From Protula sp. h YS-2021 (Eukaryota; Annelida; Polychaeta; Sabellida; Serpulidae), in assembly GCA_949752745.1 (NCBI GenBank), contig OX457026.1, positions 25,395,561 to 25,459,560 on the forward strand: 64,000 nucleotides of DNA, given 5' to 3'. The stretch's first letter is position 1; the number at the start of each line of letters is the position of its first letter. Under the pieces are notes generated by a model that was not told where the DNA came from, ran no database searches, and saw only the letters and a program-made list of their open reading frames with translations. Below are positions 1 to 12,600 of this stretch, one piece after another. Position numbers and translations under genes: made by a program.

Positions 1-110
1 GATTGATTTCTCATCTACTTCACAAGAATGGTCATTGGATAAAATCATGCGGTGGTATTGATAATTGGGAGGCTGCATTCTGTGGTGCGTTTTGCTGTGT
101 CGGTGATGAT

Positions 111-137
111 ATGGCTGGCAGGTGTAATGTGCCAACG
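111..137 (+). CDS. candidate first coding exon of RBPMS-like gene (weak)
   Basis: An ATG at 111 opens nine codons (MAGRCNVPT) ending at a good donor, ACG|GTAAGC, in phase 0. The first secure RBPMS exon at 6554 also begins in phase 0, so the join would be in frame. The same frame is open upstream to an ATG at 3, so a longer version is possible. Only phase and donor quality support this. The N-terminus of the family is poorly conserved and offers no similarity check. Confidence 0.2.
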
Positions 138-406
138 GTAAGCTCCCCCCTCCCCCCTCTCCCCATCTCCCCCACCCCCTCCCTGGTGCGTACAAATGCT
201 TTCAGTTGATGTATTACTAATTGTGAGATAGTTGATCGGGAAATAGCTTAAGTAGTTTATTGTTGGACGGACGGACAACTGCAACTGAATGTGCAAATGT
301 GCAAGCTAACGATGTTAATTTTATCTTGAAAGTAGCATTCTAAATATTGCTTGAATTACATTCAACTATTGACTCGAGTTTGTGACCATTCTTCTTCAGT
401 TATATC

Positions 407-508
<102 letters not shown>

Positions 509-2915
509 CACAGACTTAAACCAAAAACCTTAATTTCCAGTGTAGTATTGGAACATCAAAATGGCATCAAGCACAGCAAATGCGCATCTAAAAATATAAA
601 CTGCAAAGCTTCGGCTTCTATGTATTTTCGTGCTCCATTTCATTAGAAATCAATCGCTCAGCCCAAAAACTCTGAATAATTGATACGTACAACTCCGCCA
701 TAATGCGTGTGGAGTCTGATTAACAGTTGTTCTATCGATTTCATTAAAGTTTAATGAAGAGCGGTGTGCGTGTGAACGAGAAGTTTCCGTGACATTAATA
801 ACGCTACAGGTGGGACACAGTGCGTTTTTTACCTTTGCCCTGGGTAAGAGGACTGAATTGATTATCAGTGCAGGACTTCATATTAACGACTGCCCTACCC
901 GCCGGGGCAGGAAAAATCTCGGGTCTAACAAGTATCTTTATTTAAAAAATGCCGGGTATAACAATCTTTTGGTTATTTTTAGTGTGCAGGGTGGAGGGGG
1001 TGAAAATACTCCTTAGTGTCCCCTAGTCCCCTCCCCAATCTCTTTTTGTTTAAGGAGAGTTTGAAGTGAGAGTATCACTGGCAATAATGACAGTTTTGTC
1101 GCATGCGTTTATTGACGCGCTGTAATGTTATGATAAGTTTTTGAGAGAGTCTAAGGATTACCCACCCTTTTCTCGTGTTGAAATTTGTGCGAAAGTAAGA
1201 CCCCCCTCCCCCCTCCCCATTAGCACTTCGCTAGATTCGCCCTTATAGTTGACTTGTCCGTTTCTGCTATCGCCTCATTATTGCGCAAAAAAAAGTGTGA
1301 CAGGCTATCAAACCAGAACAGGATACAAGAGAAGGGAAGCTGGCTGTCGGAATGGTAAGACGTGCGTAAATTTATGCAGCCATTTTGATATTTTTTTACG
1401 CCCCTCATTATCTGGCTGTTAAATAACATGTCGCCCCAATACCCGCGGCTGCTGGGCCTAAGGCGATGGGGACTGACATATGAGAGGTTTTTGTGACGTC
1501 TGTCACGCAGTGTGTCTGAGCGTCTGACGCGCTTATACGTTAACTATGCGAACAGTGCAGCACCGTATCTGTCCTTTCTGTGGCATGATCCATTCAGATA
1601 AACGTATTGATAAAATGGGGAAAAGAAAAGAGGGGTAGAGATTTTATATACATATAATACTACACCGCATTATATGTTGTAATAAAGCTGTGGTTTTCAG
1701 TTTTCAATGATATTAAAAGAGATGTTAAACGAGCGCAATTTCTCGTTGTACAAAAAAAAAAGCATTGTACATGCTGAAATACAACTTTTAAACGTTCACG
1801 GCAAAAATATGGCGTCTCGACGAGTTGGACTACACGTGCACACAGTTCACCCAGCCTGCAAAAACCCAGGTCTTGCTTTAGAAAGATAAGTACTTCTTTT
1901 GAAGGCAATTCTACCCTTAAAAAAGTCCCATTAAATTTGTCTAAGATGTAAAGAAACTTCACAAGCTATTCGGATAAGGCCGCGATATATTATTGCTGGA
2001 GAATTTTTTTTTTTTTTTGAAGTGCACCTTATTCACAACATAATTACTAAAATCTGGACGATTTGAAGGACTCTTTTTGTGAAAATCATAATTCTTTTGT
2101 ACTTCGTACTTTTAAGAGGTCTGTGTCCTTTCTGGCCTATTCATTATTCATGCATTTATGTGTTCCTTTTTCAAAGCAGGTTTATTACAAAATATTGTTA
2201 TTGAACCGTTTTGAACCCAAACCCCGCATTTCGCTGTTTACGCTACATGGCCTTGGAAGGGCCTTTTTTTCGCTGAACAGCTGGTCTGATGTGGCTTGTT
2301 ATAACCACCTTGATAAGCGGTGTGAAACCGAACTTTGAGAGGGAGGGAGGCGTTGGAATCGAAGCAGCTTTGTATGCCAGTGCATGCATTTAGGCATTTT
2401 ACGTTATTCGGTTTTTGTTACCGACCGCTGTTTCGTCATAATTGTCAACATTTTGTAGTCATCTGAGTGAGTGTCCTTAGACAGTGGAAGATCCACAGCG
2501 CAAGGGCTTTGGTAGCCCGGTCAGAGTTTGATGGAATAGCGCGTCTGGAATCTCGGGAATCATTCGGGGATTGCCTGCAGCTTGCCAGATGTCCAGAACA
2601 GTCAATGCTCGCAAAGTGGCTGATCACTTCGTACGAACGCGGTCAGGACATAACGCATGTCTGTTTTGTTTATTCAGTTCCCATGTTCTTATTCATAACA
2701 AAAAAATAAACAATACATCAGTATGGTTTTAAGAGTTTGTTGGTGCCTCAGCCAGTTGTCTTTCCTCAGTGATGCCTTTGATAAGGTCAACCACGTCTGA
2801 AAATAGATCTTTTCGCGTCTTGACCAAACAGTTCGAATCGTTGTTTGACGATCGCGATTTCTAAACACGGCGGCATACTGTTACTGCAATAGCCATGATT
2901 TTACCAATATAATTA

Positions 2916-2942
2916 CAGTTAAACCTCTTCACAGTGAACACT
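2916..2942 (+). repeat. orphan pogo-like terminal inverted repeat
   Basis: The sequence from 2916 (CAGTTAAACCTCTTCACAGT, then GAACAC) closely matches the 5' terminus of the pogo-like transposon at 40051 (CAGTAAAACCTCTTCAAGTG, then AACAC). No opposing terminus or transposase is visible nearby, so this is probably a solo or truncated copy, or a MITE remnant. Confidence 0.45.
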
Positions 2943-4346
2943 TTAAAGTATATGGAAATGGTATTTGCCCAATAGATGCAATTTAATTTAATAGATGCAA
3001 TTCAGTTCAATTTAATTTAAGCAGTATGTATTTATCAGAGAAAATTTAAATGATTATAATTTTATTACTATAATTACTGCACCTAAAAAGGTGACAAAGC
3101 GCCGAAACCATCTAAACGTAGTCCCTGTCATTTTAAACTCCATAATCTGCATAAAAACTAGACATCCAGACAGCATCACCGTCCCATATGTTTGACCCGA
3201 CGGACTGATATGCACTGCTCAAATTGCGCAAACAGATCGTCGCTCGAATCGAATGCACCACGTTACTATGCTATGTTATGATTAATAATGTGTAAATCAC
3301 GGGGCTCGTCTTTTCCCTGTTGATTCAGCAAACAGTGTCATGCGCATAAGGTGTGTTATAGGCAGGGGCCTGTACATGAATTAGAGCAAGTGTTTGGTAA
3401 ATAGCCTTGAGCTGCTTGCTCATAGCGCTAATCCCTGTGTTGTATTTTATGATTTGTTTGCACCGCGTTGTCATTGCTGTTAATTCTACACGGACTGGTG
3501 ACAATTTCAGAGGGAACATTAAATCGGAGGAATGTAGGAGTAGTGTAGTGAAAGCCCCACCAACAACTGGCATTGTTCATACAAATCCAGCCCCCTTTTA
3601 CAAGCTCATGTGGAGATATTGAGCGCTTTATGAATATCTCCCCATGAGTAAATGCTTTTCTGCCCAGTGAAGTGTTATTACAAGAGTAAAAGGGCACCAA
3701 TGCAGGCATGTTTACTGTATGTATGAGTTATTCAAGAGTTTTTTGTCATTAAAACCCACTGAGTTGTCGGGCTTTCACTCCGACTTAGAGGCTTACCAGT
3801 CACTATCCAAATGTCTCTGTTGAATGTGCTGGGGTTATGCTATAATGCTTGCAATTCAACTAGAATTTTTTTTCAGTCTGGTTCTAAAAAGAACGAGTTA
3901 TTTTTATATTAGAGGCGGCGGTAAAACGATGTTATGTGTTGGATGGAGGCCTTCAAAGCCATGTCTGTATTACTCCCTATGTGGCATTTTACCAGTTAGA
4001 AGAATAAGTTCACGCCATTTACAGCGATCCAGCATTTGACATGAGGCACCCCCTCTGTGTCGTTGGCGCTCCTGGCTTTTTAGCAGGCAAAGGGCGCAAT
4101 GCGTCAACTCTCAAGCCCTTCTGTCTTCTTTTTTTTCACGTAATAAAAGCCGTTCCCAAGTCGACCCAGTAATCAAAAGTACTTTAGATATGAGCATCTT
4201 CCAGTTTGTGAAAGTTTCCGACCTGCTTGCTACAGACCAAACGCCTCATTTGAATGTCAGTAAGGTGTTTCCTTTTATCAGGCTTGGCACATGGGAATGG
4301 CGTCCCACAAATATTTTGGTTTCCGACGCTTTTTTTTTTCTTGCAG

Positions 4347-4435
4347 TATAGCACAAAGTCGACAAAAATTAAAATGGTAACAAACTACGATGACCCGCAA
4401 AGAAAAGTCATGCGAGAGTTGTTTGCTCGACTCAG
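4347..4435 (+). CDS. orphan exon-like segment of unknown gene
   Basis: A strong acceptor (T-tract, TTGCAG) is followed by 89 bases with an ATG at 4374 and then a strong donor, CTCAG|GTGGGT. From the ATG it reads MVTNYDDPQRKVMREL and continues with FARLR, a protein-like composition. The donor is in phase 2, whereas the RBPMS exon at 6554 begins in phase 0, so it does not join directly. It could be an alternative 5' exon, part of another gene, or chance. I do not recognise the peptide. Confidence 0.25.
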
Positions 4436-6453
4436 GTGGGTTTGTCGCACAACCTGTGTTATGAACTTGCTTCTACCTGCAGAAATTGTTGCACTGAAGG
4501 GCATATAGCTGCAGCTACTATCGTAACTGTTATCGATTGCTTCTAGGAGGGCTAATTAGTGCCGTTTTCAATAGGAGCCCCACCCATTTGTCTGCTTCCC
4601 TCCCGAGTCCGTTAAAGCCTTGTTTTTGCTGAGTGGCGTTGAGGGAGGGCGGGGAGGGGGGGGGGGGGGCTGGTGGTGAGATTGGTTGCTTAAGTCCTTC
4701 GTTGTGACACCTGGCAATGGACATGATATTTCACTGGAAACTTAAGGTTATTATGCAGGCATTACATGTAAATGGCTGCTGAAATTTATAAGCCAGTCGT
4801 GCAACCTGATTAAAGTTTTTTGCACGCCAGAAGACACACAAGAAGTACAAAAACATCGATGTTGCACCAGGCTCATTCATTATTTACTTTTGCTTTTTTT
4901 ACGCAATGCCTAGCGCCAGGCAGAGGTTGTAAAAAAAGAGCAAGCTCGCCACACCCCAAAAAGACGTCACTGTATTTTTAGGTACAGAAAATGCTTGCCA
5001 ATTCGCACCACAGTTTCGGCTCGTTGTGTAAAATTTCTGATTTTCACACTGATTATTCGTTCTGTTGGTGGTATAGATTAAATAAATGAACTGGTATGCT
5101 TTGATAATCTTCTGCTGATACTTTTGTCTCAGTATTAATAATTTTAATTAAAGTTCTGAATATGTTAAAAAAAGCACAAATTAACATCAAACCAGTTAGG
5201 GCTGTAATATTAAAAGTGATTTCGTGTTTTGTAATCATTTGAAAAATAAAGAGCAGCGACGAAACGCGCTGACATTGCTCAGATCTTGTGTTATTATTGT
5301 GCGGTGAATTTGAGGCTATTCTCTGAGCACACTGGGAAGGCTGTGTGAATAAAATTCCGATCGAGTTCCAACCAATCACCGCGCCCAGAGCGCTCGTTGC
5401 TGTTGACGTCTATCTGTTTTCCGCGTCATGTCACCAAGTGTAAACATGTCCCTGTCGTCTGATGCGCAGCGTCGCTTTATGAGGTGCGGAAGGCGGTGAA
5501 TGGGCTCCCCGGAAACTCCGCGAGCAGGCGGAACGGAAAGACAAGCACTTCCTGGTTACAAGCTCTTTCAGGATCTTCATCTATAACCTCCCCCTTTTTC
5601 TCGTCGCTAAATAGCCGTAGTTTTGGTTTGAACGTTTTATGGGCGGGTGATACCGTTGGTGCCCTTCAAAGTGCAGCCAAGTGGACGGTGACTTCCTCCT
5701 CCTCGTGGCCATGCATTCCCAACAGACCTCTAAAGGGTTGGGACAGCCCACTCAAAAAATGTGTGGTTTGAAAGAAACTGAGCAATGTTGGAAAAGCTTA
5801 ATATGGTATTCAAGAGTACTGTTTCTATAAAACCACTTTAAGAGAAAAAACAATTTGGGAAAACAGAAAAGTAGTTGGCATAACTATAGCATACATCAAC
5901 TGGCACATTTTCTCAAAGGGCGAGTAACTTTCTTTTTTCAAAGTGAAGCCAGGCATGTTTTATTAAACGGGTTATTAAAACGAGAAAGAGCATTTTATGA
6001 GGGTTTTGCGAGTTGACAAAGTGGCCAGATGTAAGACCTATTTCTTGACATAGCAAACAGATCCTTTGAGTCTTTGTTGGCTCTGGGCAACTTGGCAAAC
6101 ACAGGAAAATAGGTTTTTGAAACTCAAGTGAGATTTGCAACAAACCAAGTGGAATGGGATTTCGGTAATTTGACCAGGAATTTGTCAAGCTTGCATGTAG
6201 CATATAATATATAAAAAAGGGAGAAGAGAAAAAAAAGACACAGGCTCAAACAGAGTTATATTTATGCAGCGTGTCGGGCATATTTTATAACACTATGCTG
6301 ATATGTACCGCCGTGGGCGTTTCCAATATTTTTTCCTTCAAAAAAAAAAAACTATAAAAAGTCACGTTATTAAATGAACGCTGTTGCGCTCGATTCTCTT
6401 GACGTCATTTTGTGTGAATCAGTCAATCTCCAGTTCCCTTAAAGATATTCATT

Positions 6454-6454
<1 letters not shown>

Positions 6455-6513
<59 letters not shown>
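6455..6513. repeat. (AAT)n microsatellite
   Basis: About 19 AAT units, ending 40 bases upstream of the first secure RBPMS exon. Confidence 0.95.
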
Positions 6514-6514
<1 letters not shown>

Positions 6515-6553
6515 GGCATTTTTGTATCAAATTTTTATTATGCCTTGTTGCAG

Positions 6554-6631
6554 GTGAGAACACTGTTCGTGAGCGGTTTGCCCATGGACGCGAAGCCAAG
6601 AGAACTGTACTTGCTCTTCAGAGCTTATAAG
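6554..6631 (+). CDS. RBPMS: RBPMS-like exon: RRM1 beta-1 and alpha-1
   Basis: Twenty-six codons beginning [18 protein letters not shown] and ending LYLLFRAYK, phase 0 at both ends. The acceptor is TTGTTGCAG and the donor [16 protein letters not shown] is the RNP2 strand of RRM1. The upstream exon carrying the start codon must end in phase 0. Confidence 0.95.
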
Positions 6632-9600
6632 GTACCTACATTTATCACTTTGACTTTTTTTCATATGGGGTGTGATTGTTTTAAAATGATCTTACTAAGA
6701 TGCCTCTTTTATTGCGCGATCCACTTACGATGGGCACATTTTGTTTTATAGATGTATTTTGAAGTTTCATGACTGTACCGAAAAACGTGATGAAAATAAA
6801 TGCCGGTGCACTCGGCATTAACAAAGCAAATACTGAAATATTTTGTGACATAACGCATTGGTTTGCAAAATTAAAATGCTTCAGTTCATTGGCTTGTTGG
6901 GATAAATGTCAGTTCTGATGAATGAATTTGCCATTAGTAAAAGCGCTTCCCAGAGCATCTTCCCAGAAATTACAGAGACCTTGCGGGACCAATCAGCATT
7001 TGATTTTCATAAAAATATGTTTAAAATCTAGAATGATTTTGCAAATGAGAATGGTGCCTGAATTGAATCTTTATCAAAGGAGAAAAAAATAAAATAAATG
7101 CAGCAACTTTTTTTTATCAGTTAAGGCTTGCTTATTCAGAGATCCCAAGAATTCGCAGAGGAATTAAATGATAAACAGTTTTTGAAAAATAAAAAGATAA
7201 GGAACCCCCAAAATGCCTCCAAACTTGAACTTGAACTCGGACTAATCCGCGAACGTTTCGTAGGGCGTATAAAAATGAAACATTGCATAATACACCCATA
7301 CAAATCACGGGCAACTATTTCTGGCGGACTCGTATAAATTTGTAGATAGTAATTTTTCTAAAAAAAAAAAAGGCAAAAACTGATATTGTTTACTTTAGCA
7401 ATTAGACAACAATCCCCCCTTCCCGCTACCGCCCGCTCTCGAGATTAGGACTTTTGAGTCACCAAACCAGATTGTATTTTACTTCCGCCTTGTCCAAAGG
7501 CCGCTTAGAAATATCCAGAATTAAACCCCAGCCACCCCTTCCGCTCCCACCCCCATCCCTTCTTCAGCTTAAGCGCGAGAAATATTTGGAACGCGCGGCT
7601 GAGACAAAATATTTACCTGCCAAGAAACAGAGCCAGATAACGCAGCACTTGTGCGACAGCGTCGGCGTCAATGTGACGTTTTAAAGTCCTCATATTACAT
7701 TTCTCCATCGCGGTTAATATTTGTTATGTCTAGGACAGTTCTTATGGCAGTGTAATACCTACAGACTAATCGCTCAATTTTGAGAACGTAAGAGAATAAC
7801 TAAGCCAAAGAATAATACCTTTGAGTGAGTGATTGTGGACGCTTTGTTGTATAGTTTCTATTCACGTATGGATTTCGGAGGGTTTTTCTTACTTCAAAAA
7901 AGCCAGGGGACCTACCAAGTCTTTTGTGTGCTACACTAAATCAGTCAATTGTTCTGTGTATTTGATAATTATAGCGAACAACAGGTAAGGCGCTGCGATT
8001 TGGTCGAAAACGTCTTAGTAGTCTTTCTGGCGCAACTTAAATTTTCGCGTTATTATGACCAGTCAAGACCTCGCATATTTTGCCAATTTTAGAGAATAGA
8101 CGGGACGTTTTGCTACGGAACCTAGGTGCAGCGAAAAAAAAACGTAACGTGAGAACGAGCCGTTGGAAAGGTCTCGGTTAATCACAATGCTCTGAAATTT
8201 ATTGGATGCTACAAACGAAGGTGGCATTCATGTTCAGGGTGCCTTGCCCCAAAAAGGGTGTCATAATGAACACTGGTTTTGCACACGTCTAATTCAAGTC
8301 TTTTTGACTGCTCCTTAATGTAGACAATTTTAAAATTATTCTATAAGTTGGCTGGGAGTTAATTTAATAAAGAAAAGAAAAACACGTGAAAAGATATTAG
8401 GATATGTGCCCTGCATGGTCAACAAACATAACCTGGCACATCCGTGTTACAGGCGATCTGTCAAACCAGCGACTTCACGAAGTCGCTCCAAATGTTTAGC
8501 CCATCTGTCAAGTCTTAAGTGTTGACACTATCAAATAAGTAAAAACCTAGCAAAATCAATGTTTAGGTCTTAATAATTTCTTAACTGTGAAATGCTGGGC
8601 ACTGATTAGCACTTTTTGTACGTCCGATGTCGCTGGGCTAGTCTTATCACTGGCAGAGTGGGGGTGGGACATCTGTATGTGTGTACGTGTATAAACTTTT
8701 ACTTAAAATGCTTCTTCTCCCACAGTTTTTATCGGATTCCTTTCACATTGTTGGGAATATTCACTAAGTGGTTCTCTGTTGAAAAATTACTTTTTTGTGA
8801 TTCGCGAAAAATATTGACTGTTTAATTTTTTTTTGTTTTTGCGGTTTTCAAACTCCTTGTCTACCAAGATTTGAAATGATTCTGGCTGTTCTTTAAAAAA
8901 ATAGCAAATAGGCAGCATTTTAACCTTTTGTGAGACATTTTCCAAAATCTCCAACTGCAAACGCCGAAAAATTTCAGTAACCAGTTTTCAAAATCCGCTA
9001 CCACTTCTGGCCATCCTAAAGGCCTTTTGATACTCGATTCACTAGATCACGGCTGGTCACAGTGCCTCTGGCCATTCTTGTTTCATAGTTTTTATCAAAA
9101 ATATATATGATGAGTCAGTTTTTTCTTCAAAATTCCTCTGTTGCCTCAATATGTTTTTGTCGGAGCTTGTATTTGCGATATTTTGATATTGCTACTTAGT
9201 TCTAGCGGTTTGACTTTCTTCCATCATGTGCTGCAGCCGTAGGGACAACAATGCGCCCAAAACAGTCTGTTGTTGATATTCACGAACTAAAACGTCGACA
9301 ACTCATGGTATGCTACAGTTCCCGTGCGATGGTTGTGGCCCCCTGATTTATAATTCTGTTTATTTTATTATTTTACAGCTGGGGATATTCGATCGATCGA
9401 ACACGGAGTATTTTTCATTCATCGAGGATTTACTTATCGAGTGCCCGATGTGTGTCTTTGACCAATAATAAACCACGAAATATAGCACCATTTCAACCAG
9501 GTCTGATGGCAATGTAGTTTTAAATACTCACAGATAATGTGATGTTATATTTTCCCGTTACTTTCACAAGCATTTACTTTCACAAAGATTTGAACACTTT

Positions 9601-12600
9601 AAAACAGTTTTTGCAATTGAACTAAATGTACTGAATTATGTTGCCCCCCTTTTTTAAAAGACGATTTATATGAAGGTGAATGGTTCAGAGTTGGCTATGT
9701 TGCAAATAATGCGACAGAAGCTTAATGCGAGGTGGCTTTGCTTCGGGAGAAACGGTGTACGCATGCGTCCTTTAAGCTAATAATTCGAACATATTGCCGT
9801 CTGGAAGCGAAATGATTTTTTTTGCATAATTTGCGTGAGAAAGCGATGCCTAAATTGCTTCAAAATTACCTTCCCTGTAGCTATGTTTTTTTTTCCTTCG
9901 AAGGTTAAGCAAGACTTATTGTGACTTCCTCTGCATTTCATTTCCGTGTTCAACACGGGATAACTAAATCGGTGCCCCCCCGCCTCACGAACACCCCACC
10001 TCCATCACCCCCCTCCCACACACACACACACACTGCTGTAGCATTTTCTGCAACCGTTGTGGACGTTCAGTTATTTATTTAGAATAAAACTTCGTTCCAT
10101 TATTCTTTATATAATAAAATTACATTATGCTGTGGTTAGAAGTCATTTCTTAGCATATAAGGTTCTTCCACTGAAGTAATCTGTAAAATACTTTCCCATA
10201 ATAAAGTATGCTTCATATTCATGCTTTTATTATTTTAAAATGCGACCGCAGAAGGAAAACACGTGCAATAAAAGTAGAGATAAATGTGGTATTAGTCCTC
10301 ACGAGTTTGATATTAGATTTTAACCTTTCAAAATGAAAAGTTTAATATACCTTTGTACAAAAAAAGCTTTTATTCAAAGACACTTCCTGAATCGGAGCGT
10401 CAGATTTTCAGCAGAGGACCTTTATGCCTCCTGTACCAAATATTCGCCATTCACATCGGACGAGACATTGAATGTACATATCGCACTTTAGGGGCATTTG
10501 CACTCACACATCCTAGACACAGTTAAGCCTTGGGATCAGTGAAGGAAGTACGGGGATGGTTGAGTTATAACGAGCAGAGCATTCTGTTTTCCATTTAGTG
10601 TCCCAATTATAACTATTGAAGACATTAATTATGCTTTTCCAAAAAAAAAAAAAAAAATCCCTTTTTTTAAAAAAAAAAAGCGTTGCTGTTCTCCCTTTTT
10701 TCGAAATGATAATGATTGAAATCTTGCTGCAGAGGTGCCCCTGAATTTGCTATCATATTAAATGTGCGTATTATTTTCCCATCCTTTTTGCAAGTCTTAT
10801 GCAAAATTTTTTTTTCCTCTTTTACCCAAGCATGGCATAAAAATTTAATCATCTCAATGCTTAAAAAAGTTCGACAAGTGAAGTTCCTCAATTTATTAAA
10901 TGGCTATACTGTTTCTGTCATTAATTGAAGATTTTTTGATTAATTGTCGAATCAAAGCAAAGTGATGTAATACAATGACTGAAAGTTTAATGCACAATTT
11001 GCTGTGTATGCGATTTTGGTTCTTTATTTGTTTCGTTTGTCCTCAAATTAAATTGCACACTTCCTTGGTCACGGGAAAAACAGCGTACATCTTGGTTTTC
11101 TGGTTCATTAACTTTTGATATTTTACTTTCAATAGCAAAGTGTTGTAAGATAAATACTGGCGGATAAATTGGACCCCGGGTGTAAACTATCGTTTTATTT
11201 CGTAAAACGAGCTTTTACGAGTAAAAGCGCAATTCGCGTTCTCCACTTTTAATGGGTTCCCTTCCAGTAATATTTACCACGCAATATAAAAAAGAACTTT
11301 TTGAGGTACTGTTCAAGATACTCTAACCCTTCCATCCATCCTATGGCCAATCAGAATGCCCGAGACGTCGTCTGCTAGTCTCGTATAAACGACATTCCCT
11401 TTTTAGCCCCAAAAGGCGGTAAAACACGCCCAGGCTAGTTGGGGATGGATGGGACGGGTTAAAATCAAAGTTAAAAGTGGAGAACGCGAATTGCGCTTTT
11501 ACTCGTAAAAGCTCGTTTTACGAAATAAAACGATAGTTTTACTTCGCAAAAGCTTTGAATTCGCTTATCTCCACTTTTAATGGGACTTGAGTCCGGAGCA
11601 GGGGAGCCTGCCATTCTTGAACTGCCCAAAAAGGTCGCGAATTACACTATGGCTTGTAAAAGCTCATTGCATATAGGCGAGGAGTGCTGTGCACTCGACG
11701 CAAAGAAGAAATAAAACTTGTCAGCTAAGTTTCAATTCTTTTAATGATTTCCTAAATAAAGTCCGGAGGCGTACCATTCCGGTCTTTCAACATAAGGTAA
11801 ATCGTAACAAAGTAAAAAATATCACAGCAACTGTCAGTTGAGATGAGAAGGCTTCCAACCATGCCATCATCTTTTTTGAGAACTATCACCATCCCCCTCC
11901 AACCGCCCACCGGATGGATCCCTTCCTCAAGTTCTCACTATTCACTTGCTATGTATTGATGAACAATTAGGTTTATTTAGAAGTACTACAAAACGATCGT
12001 AAATCCATAGGAATTACGCAAATAAACTCTTTGACACTTCTAGTAAAGTGACTGAAGTGTCTTACAAGACATGCAATTCAAACTTGAAAAAGAAAGCGAG
12101 TCCGCTGTCTAACTTTTCTTCTTCTCATTTGATAAATTACCACGTTTATTTGAAATAAACTCACAGCGATTGACTAGATAGTACTAAAACTACTGTAAAT
12201 CGTCATAAAATGAAAAACAGAAAAATTTTGCTTATTTATGACTGTTTTCCTATATGGGGCCGTTATGGTCCCATAAGCCCATAATGACACTATGGTACCT
12301 CATACCATGAACCATAAACCGGCTTTCGGCCTTCCGGCTACAACGGGTGTACGGTCACTGGGTACGTCTGGGACCGACATGGTCCCCCCCCCCCCTTTCT
12401 TTCTGAAAAACATGAAGAAAGGAGATCAAAACTTAAGCATCCGAGTAGCCGTAAGACCGAAGACTGGGCTGTACTCATTACACATGCGATCCTGAACACT
12501 TCGGAGTAAATAAATGCTTAATTAAACATAACCGTCCAGCGTTCGTCCGTAACTTAATATAAGCACGAACCGAAATGGTCCAAAGGACCTGAGCGAAAGG

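Noticed and set aside
5446..5500. Possible first exon of the RBPMS-like gene (ATG at 5446, MSLSSDAQRRFM...)
   Set aside because: The only donor nearby (ATGAG|GTGCGG) is weak and in phase 2, incompatible with the phase-0 exon at 6554.
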